64,000 bases of DNA, from positions 24,317,337 through 24,381,336 of the forward strand of contig CM067065.1 in the NCBI GenBank assembly GCA_033980235.1, written 5' to 3'. The stretch's first letter is position 1, and the number at the start of each line of letters is the position of its first letter. Positions 58,075 to 64,000 of this stretch are shown in pieces. Below the pieces are notes generated by a model. The model did no database searches, had not been told where the DNA came from, and saw nothing but the letters and a program-made list of their open reading frames with translations. Source of the stretch: Diadema setosum (Eukaryota > Echinodermata > Echinoidea > Diadematoida > Diadematidae). The position numbers were made by a program, and so were the translations under genes.

Positions 58075-58734
58075 ATATATATATATATATCGTGTCTCTA
58101 TCATAAAGAGAAAATACAGAACCAAGTGCGAAAAGTGGAGAGAGCTGAAATGCTACTAGAATTTGACGAGTGTTTTACTCTATTGTAACGTGCCGTCTAC
58201 ACCTGTAAATATGCTCATAAACATTCTACGACTTTGCATCTTTTAAATCTAAGTCAGCAAAAAAGAACTATGGAAATACAGGGTAAGCGCGCTTTCCTTG
58301 AGATTATCTTTTTGGCAAATTACTTACTTTACAACCACTTACCTTGCTGTTTCAGACAGAAATAAAAATGTAACTAACGCAATGCGAGGAAATGTCACGA
58401 AAAGATTAAAAAAAAACAGTGAGGTCACAGTATCTAGAATTTTACTTCATTACGTATTACGTATTACGCTTTCGTTTTAAAGTCCATTCATATCAACTAT
58501 TGAAGAGACACAGCTATGCAAAAAATAGTATTCATAAATTTGCAACAACTATGCTGCAAATACGCAGCTTAATGAAAAGACCTGCTCACGAAATAAAAAG
58601 AGAGACTGATATCGGGTTTTGCTACTATGAGAGACTAACAGTGACTTTCCGTGGTCTCGACATTGCCAAGTTTGTTGTGGTAACAGCTGGATATTCTTAA
58701 GGAACCTTTTACAAAAAGGCAAAATCACAACATT
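58075..58734 (+). promoter_or_regulatory. Gene 3 promoter / 5' leader block (duplicated unit)
   Basis: This block aligns almost end to end with 61515-62196 upstream of gene 4, including GAATTTGACGAGTGTTT, ATGCTCATAAACATTC, TTACTTACTTTACAACCACT and GAGAGACTAAC near the ATG. Conservation over about 0.65 kb ending at the start codon marks it as the promoter and leader carried along in a gene duplication. No clear TATA box is visible. An AT microsatellite lies at the left edge. Confidence 0.5.
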
Positions 58735-58771
58735 ATGGGAGCCACTCTCCTTGTGATTATAGTCCTATCAG
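58735..58771 (+). CDS. Gene 3 exon 1: signal peptide
   Basis: The exon encodes MGATLLVIIVLS plus a G, with donor GTAGGTAT. It has the same 37-base length and phase as genes 2 and 4, and is closest to gene 4 (MASILLVIIILS). It is intact by itself, although the downstream exon is frameshifted. Confidence 0.65.
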
Positions 58772-59405
58772 GTAGGTATCAATCTAATTCATTTTCTGAC
58801 ATAGAATACGTCAATATAAATTTTGGGAACGATCATTCCATTCATTTTTATTTCTTTGTATTCGACACCAAAATGTTTCATTAACATTTTCCGCATTAAG
58901 TGCTCCGAACTACACATGATGGTACCTTTATTTTGTTTTGCCATTTCCATATTGGTATTACCCCCATTAACCACCATATCAGGACGTGGCTGTTTTCTTT
59001 GATTAAGACAGACATTTCATTCATCGTCAGAGGAATAATAGCAAACATGTACATCACCTTTTTCCCAGAAATATAATATAAACGTAGATTAATGAATAAA
59101 AGAAAAAACCACAGAGAATACTGAATCGTAATTGAGCACTTTTTCTTTTGCCGAAATACATTATTCTCTTTGGATTGACGCTGTACATTGTATAATCATC
59201 TCTGAGATGCACAAAACATTCTTGCATCTACCAATGGATGACTCTCTAAGACAACAATAAATACTATAAACAAAAAAAAAATGTATGCGTCAAATAGGTA
59301 CATTATAATACATGTTCATTATGTTAGAATCTCTATTGCGTCATATAGGTGCATTATGATACATGTTCATTATTCTAGAATCTCTCTACCCATTCGTGAA
59401 TTCAG

Positions 59406-59559
59406 GCGCCATTTGCGTAGAGTCGTCCTCTTGCCGCCCGACACAATGCAGCATGGCAGGCACACGGCTCACAAAGAGGTTTCCTACGATGGAAGAGACC
59501 TAAACAGTGCCATCAGCCGTTGAGGTTGTGCGGAAATGAGAGCGTCCAGATTTCACCAA
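59406..59559 (+). pseudogene. Gene 3 exon 2: frameshifted Cys-rich exon
   Basis: The acceptor is GTGAATTCAG. It aligns with gene 2 exon 2 over its length, with identical blocks such as GATGGAAGAGACCTAAACAG. In the frame set by exon 1 it reads AICVESSSCRPTQCSMAG and ends at TAA 59501. In the frame of gene 2 it reads WKRPKQCHQPLRLCGNES further on. The donor here is GTAATGG at 59560, at the spot where gene 2 has ATAATGG. Confidence 0.5.
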
Positions 59560-60057
59560 GTAATGGTTTGTTCACCATTTTCCCAAAGTTATTCCACACA
59601 AGACTTAAACAGTTAGGCTACTTCACCGAGTGTTCAATTATTTCTCACGAAATGATAGAAGCAAATCCATTCTGCTGCTGAATATACACACACAAAAAAA
59701 ATAGAGTGAACAAATATTTAATAGTTGTACTTTACAAGATATCAAACTAAATTTCTCTTCACGTAATATTCAATTTCCGATCCTGTTCATTTTGAAACAT
59801 TTGACAAGTATAAACTGATTGGAATAATTAAGTCTTAACCAATGGAATTATCACTGACCTACACAAGTAGAGCTTAAGACCATGTTAATTACACCCATGA
59901 AAGCAACGAGAATTTCTATATGAAAAAAAAAAACCCACAGATTACGCTGACACACTCCAACAAAAACGCGCACACACGCACACAGTATCATCAGCATCAC
60001 CATCATCATCATCGTCATCACCGTCATCATCATCATTATCATGGTCAATAATAATTA

Positions 60058-60794
60058 TGTGACTCTCCATCACAAAACCAACAAAAATTCGAAAGACCTG
60101 GACTTCTAATTAAGCGGATAAGATTTAAAAAAAAAACAGACTCTAGGATTAAAAATGATGTATAACTCCACTAAAATCGAATTTCATTAGTTCATAATAA
60201 AAAATCTTGTATAGAATTCAGTTCAGATGTAAAATACTTTGGAAAGAAAGCACACACTCTGGAAATTGTGAACTTAGAAAAGAGGCTCTGAAGTATACAG
60301 GGTCTATATTCAAGCGCTTAATCTTTACCAAGCCGTGATGTCTGTATGATGAATGGGACAAAAAGCTGGATGTAAACCACTGAAACAACAGCAATGAAGG
60401 GATTATTAGATTAAATTAGATTATATTGACACATCTTGTCCATGATTAATGCCAACTTTCAAATCACTAGCATTATCTCTTCAAAAGTTATTAGACTTGA
60501 AAGTGTAAGAGTGTGCAAAGGATTTTCAAGAAATGAAAAGGGGCCTTAAATACCTATTCACATTACTCAAGAAGATGAGGGGTTGCAGAAAATAACTGCT
60601 GATTACACACTTTCCTTTTCATTTTTATGATCCAAAAATTTAGCATAATTTTGAAGAATAGCTCTTTCAGAAAACAAGATAAACAAAAAATTAAATTGGG
60701 TGACCCGTTTCACCTTTTTAGAGTCCTCACGTGAAATCAGGGGGAGCGACTTTTTTTTCTTTTTTTTGGGGGGGGGGTTGATACACTGTCACAC
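60058..60794 (+). mobile_element. TGTGACC-family element
   Basis: The left end is TGTGACTCTCCATCACAAAA, the right end near CACTGTCACA. The interior includes GAAAAGAGGCTCTGAAGTA and TTCAAGCGCTTAATCTTTAC as in the 7393 copy. It lies just before the gene 3 exon 3 relic. Confidence 0.6.
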
Positions 60795-60882
60795 TTTGAT
60801 CTACACGAGCCAGTACCGACAGGTTTGTAATTATTATCCTGCTCTTTCGACTTACGCCTAAGCTCGTGCTCTTGGGCAACAG

Positions 60883-60966
60883 TTGTCACGGATGCCGATC
60901 TTCTCTTTGGGACGAGCGGAAGTCAGTGAGCTGAAGTTCCGACCACGCCCTCCGATAAGTCTTTAG
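60883..60966 (+). pseudogene. Gene 3 exon 3: mucin-like exon with a nonsense codon
   Basis: The acceptor is TTGGGCAACAG and the donor is GTGAGAAC. The 84 bases are phase 1-1. The start VTDADLLFGTSGSQ aligns with VTGAGLLQTTSGSP in gene 2, then TGA at 60927. It is shorter than the gene 2 exon (84 versus 123 bases). Confidence 0.45.
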
Positions 60967-61514
60967 GTGAGAACTTCGTACCCCTAACTATTGGCATAAG
61001 AAATCACACACACAAACGGACATGCACACATAAAAAAAAATAAAGAGTAATAGATCATGACGTACAAGATAATGTATTCAACAGTTTGTATGACTTGTTT
61101 TTGTTTTCAAACAAGGTATCACATTCTATTACGTAATATAAGTTACTATAAAAAAGGGCAGGCATTAAACTCTCAATACGATGCAGAGGATGATATCATC
61201 TTAGTTTTCAATCTTGGTCGAAGAGTGTGAACAATAGTCCATAATTACCACATACATAGGCCTACCGAACATACCCCGTACATTATGGAAAAGAAACAGA
61301 ACCCACGGAGATGATAGTGATGGTAGGTGGGGCTTCGGCAAAAGAATGTTAAAGTAGAAGATAATTGAAAGAGGTAAATAACACCAGGCTGTTATGAACA
61401 TTATGACTATACTAAAAATCCGTATCTGGTGACTTTTGATTACTAGGTCACACATTGTACTTCGTGTATTGGTAGTTAATCATAATATGACAAACGTTTA
61501 TGTATACATGACTC

Positions 61515-62031
61515 CCATTTATATCATGTCTCTATTATATTCAGAGAAAATGCAGAGTCAAGTGTGAGAAGTAAAGAGAGCTGAAAAGCTCCTAGAATTT
61601 GACGAGTGTTTCATAATAATGTAACAAGCCATTTATCCCGGTAATTATGCTCATAAACATTCGACAACTTTGCATTTCTTAAGATTAAGTCAGCAAAAGA
61701 ACATAATAGAAAAAAAGGGTAAGCGTGCTTTCCTTGAGGTTATCTTTTGCCAAATTACTTACTTTACAACCACTTACGTTGCTGTTTAAGACAAAAATAA
61801 CATTGTAACTAACGCGAAGGGAGGAAATGTCACGAGAAAAATAAACAATCGACGTCGCAGAATCTAGAATCTTACTTCAGTACGTATACACATTACTTTC
61901 TTTTTTTTTCAATGCATATTAACTACAAAGACCCACAACCCTGCAAAAAGTAATAATGATAATAGAACCAAATGTACGTCAACCATGCTGGCAGTATATG
62001 TAGCTTTAATGAAAAGATCTTTTCATGAAAT

Positions 62032-62071
<40 letters not shown>

Positions 62072-62196
62072 ATGTAGGGTTTGGCTACGATGAGAGACTA
62101 ACCGTATCTTTCGGTGGTCTCAACATTCCCAAGTTCGATGTGCTGGCTGCTGGATGTTCTTGAGAAACCTTTCACAAAAGGGCAAGTCACAAGATT
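61515..62196 (+). promoter_or_regulatory. Gene 4 promoter / 5' leader block (duplicated unit)
   Basis: This is the paralogue of the gene 3 block. It differs by a (GA)n tract at about 62038-62068, where gene 3 has only AGAGAG, and by scattered substitutions. The block ends at the ATG at 62197. Confidence 0.5.
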
Positions 62197-62233
62197 ATGG
62201 CGTCGATTCTCCTTGTGATCATAATCCTATCAG
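62197..62233 (+). CDS. Gene 4 exon 1: signal peptide (gene continues beyond the window)
   Basis: The exon encodes MASILLVIIILS plus a G, followed by the consensus donor GTAAGTAT. Length (37 bases), phase and LSG ending match genes 2 and 3. The first part of the intron also aligns with gene 3, up to a mobile-element remnant at about 62382. No exon 2 homologue was seen before 64000. Confidence 0.65.
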
Positions 62234-62381
62234 GTAAGTATTAACTGTTTACTTTTTCTGACATACATAGGATATGTCACTAAATTTTGGGAGCTATCAT
62301 TCTATTTTATTTCCTTTTTCTTCGACAGCAAATGTTTCATTAACATTTTCCTTATTAACTGCTCCCAAATACAAATGAAGA

Positions 62382-62540
62382 CCTGAATATAAGAACGACC
62401 CAAGTCCAATTTTTGGCCAAATTCAGTTTGACATGGGAAATTGTAGCTTATGCATGGACTCATCTTGTGTATAAATGATAAATCCTAATTACCCCCGCAA
62501 GTGCCTGAAATGAATGAGTTAAATCTTATATTAATGTAAT
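62382..62540. mobile_element. Partial copy of the 24238 element
   Basis: It begins CCTGAATATAAGAACGACC and matches the right arm of the 24238 element in reverse. It interrupts the gene 3/gene 4 intron similarity. Confidence 0.6.
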
Positions 62541-62939
62541 AGTCAAGGCGCTAATAATTCCTGTAAGAGGCTTAATTAAGGAGTTCGTTCAACACACCCC
62601 GCAGAAAAGGTTTGACCAGACAAGGTGGTAGATGGGACCTCTATGAACATCCCCAGGTAGTATGTGGTTCCAAATTGTGGTGTCAGTAGAATCTTACTGG
62701 ACACTTTTCGTCATGATTTGTTGGAACAAACGTAATCTGAGTCTGCGCACGCCAAGACTACTACACGAACCACTAGCACTGCTATAGGCGCCAGCAAGTG
62801 CCAGTGCTGCGTGTAGTACAGTCTTAGAGCGCATATACTTTTTCTTCGATAAACAAGGGTTTCACGCCAAGCTGGGTTCGGTGTAGTGTAGTTTCTATCC
62901 GTTTTTATTTCGTCTTTATTTCAAGAGTTCAAGCAAGCC

Positions 62940-63006
62940 GAGTGAGAGCGCATACCCGGTGATTGTGACGACCGAATCGCAATCACTGGGTGTGTACTCT
63001 CACTCC
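62940..63006. repeat. Hairpin palindrome downstream of gene 4 exon 1
   Basis: The left arm is GAGTGAGAGCGCATACCCGG and the right arm the near inverse through TACTCTCACTC. A second hairpin lies at 62757-62818 (CTACTACACG / CGTGTAGTA). Confidence 0.6.
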
Positions 63007-63274
63007 ACTTAGCGCAATATATACAGCGGGCTTCTGCATAATACACAAGCTGCAACTCAGAGAAATAAAGACGAAAAAAAAAAAACGGCTAGAAATTAAG
63101 ACTAGGGTCGGTAAACGCTTGTCGCTATTTGGGGCACTGAAAACGACAAACTCACACAGTTTTTGCATTTATTCCACGAAGAATGCATCAAAACTGCATA
63201 AAACTATATATGTACATGTTGCTAAAGATGTCATCCATACAGTGGGATTCAATGTAAGTTATAATATTGTGCAT

Positions 63275-63442
63275 GTTTACCATGGTAACCGGATGCCTAA
63301 AGGTGACTGGTAACCCCCAAAATGCCTCCTGCTGCTGCAAACATTGTTTTTTTTTTCTTATAGATGCAATTAAAAAAGAAAAAAACACACACACTTTTTT
63401 ACTGATTTTCATTAAAAAAGTTTTCCCTGTTGCCATGGCAAC
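63275..63442. promoter_or_regulatory. Two RFX X-box-like palindromes
   Basis: GTTTACCATGGTAACC at 63275-63290 and GTTGCCATGGCAAC at 63429-63442. The second fits the RFX X-box pattern (GTNRCC, spacer, RGYAAC) exactly. A CCAATCAG box follows at 63451. Whether they regulate a gene is unknown. Confidence 0.35.
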
Positions 63443-64000
63443 CAGTATTATCCAATCAGAATTTAGTTGTCAACAACTCACAAACTAAAGCCCATAATTT
63501 CATAAAGCTTAATAAGCATGTCCTTCCTTCTGCATAAAATGTACGACATATATGTGAAGAATATTTTGAAGCATTCTTAAGTTACAGCAAAATTTGTAAG
63601 CAAAGGCATAATAAACGGCCATTGAAAGAAAAATATCATTTTCGAATAGTAAAATGCATGAAAAATACGTTGCATCCGTCGTACTTTCAACACAAATTTG
63701 ACTTCAAAGCATAGGCAAATGTATATAGTTTTTAATAATGTATGGACACAAATTTCTCTTAAAAATAAGATGAATACAGAAAGCAAAGCCAATATTCTAT
63801 AGTAGCTCTTTCGAGTATTTACAGAGCGATGGTTATTCAAAACAATCCTGGAAAAGAGCAGACGAAAGCAATTGATTGTTTATGTTCTTAAAGGAAATTT
63901 ATTCAAGAATACCGATAAATTCCTTTCTAAAGAAGGAATATACGCGTGCGCTGGATTATCCATCAAAGAATTAAGCGTACTTTTGTGTTCGTTACCTATT

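Larger units (their letters stand above)
58735..60966 (+). pseudogene. Gene 3: truncated copy of the signal/Cys-rich/mucin exons
   Basis: Three exons match gene 2 exons 1-3: 58735-58771, 59406-59559 (or 59565) and 60883-60966. Exon 1 is intact (MGATLLVIIVLSG). Exon 2 carries a net four-base length change near 59450-59480, so the frame from the signal peptide meets TAA at 59501-59503. The conserved WKRPKQCHQPLRLCGNES is now in another frame. Exon 3 keeps good borders and phase 1 but has TGA at 60927-60929. No lectin-like or terminal exon follows before gene 4 starts at 62197. These breaks suggest a decaying duplicate. Alternatives are a short product ending at 59503 (about 44 residues) or assembly error. 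Confidence 0.55.

Overview
The window looks like AT-rich invertebrate animal DNA. It has small exons with GT/AG borders in large introns, abundant AT, GT, CA and GA microsatellites, non-LTR retrotransposons, tRNA-derived SINEs and a very dense load of short inverted-repeat DNA elements. Nothing is bacterial. The style (lectin/mucin gene clusters, many MITE-like elements) suits a marine invertebrate, perhaps an echinoderm or other deuterostome, but that is only an inference.

The host genes all lie on the + strand and form a tandem family. Every internal exon found begins and ends in phase 1, so the exons can be added or lost without breaking the frame. Gene 1 is 5'-incomplete here. It has Ser/Thr/Pro-rich (mucin-like) exons at 3693, 8803, 9557, 15597, 17271 and 22201, a cysteine-rich C-type-lectin-like exon at 23519 and a terminal exon ending in a stop at 26127. 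Gene 2 appears complete: signal-peptide exon (34424), Cys-rich exon (38416), mucin-like exon (40326), lectin-like exon (45837) and terminal exon with stop at 47795, about 243 residues in total. Gene 3 repeats the first three exons (58735, 59406, 60883) but carries a frameshift and a nonsense codon, and no lectin exons follow it. Gene 4 begins at 62197 and runs out of the window. The first exons of genes 2, 3 and 4 are each exactly 37 coding bases. Genes 3 and 4 also share about 0.65 kb of promoter/5' leader. The products are predicted to be secreted lectin-mucins, possibly immune or mucus proteins. The role is inferred, not seen.

The rest is mostly mobile DNA. A LINE with an intact 995-codon endonuclease/reverse-transcriptase ORF lies on the minus strand at 18243-21230. 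Broken LINEs of a second family lie on the minus strand at 41389-45111, 28085-30500 and 21726-22067. Two tRNA-derived SINEs are at 16876 and 21452. Inverted-repeat elements occupy about 1.9-2.4, 3.4, 4.8-5.8, 6.2-8.7, 9.8-10.5, 24.2-24.7, 38.7-39.1, 39.7-40.0, 46.5-46.9, 52.0-52.3, 55.3-56.9 and 60.1-60.8 kb. A roughly 213-bp tandem satellite fills 13.2-14.96 kb, and a roughly 190-bp tandem repeat fills 32.04-33.2 kb next to a cluster of GTTATAACGAG motifs. A set of ten copies of a 12-base motif, GAACGTCCGTGA, in both orientations, is clustered at 52.75-57.87 kb and is unexplained.

All exon calls were made by eye from splice borders, phase and paralogue comparison. No database search or transcript evidence was available.
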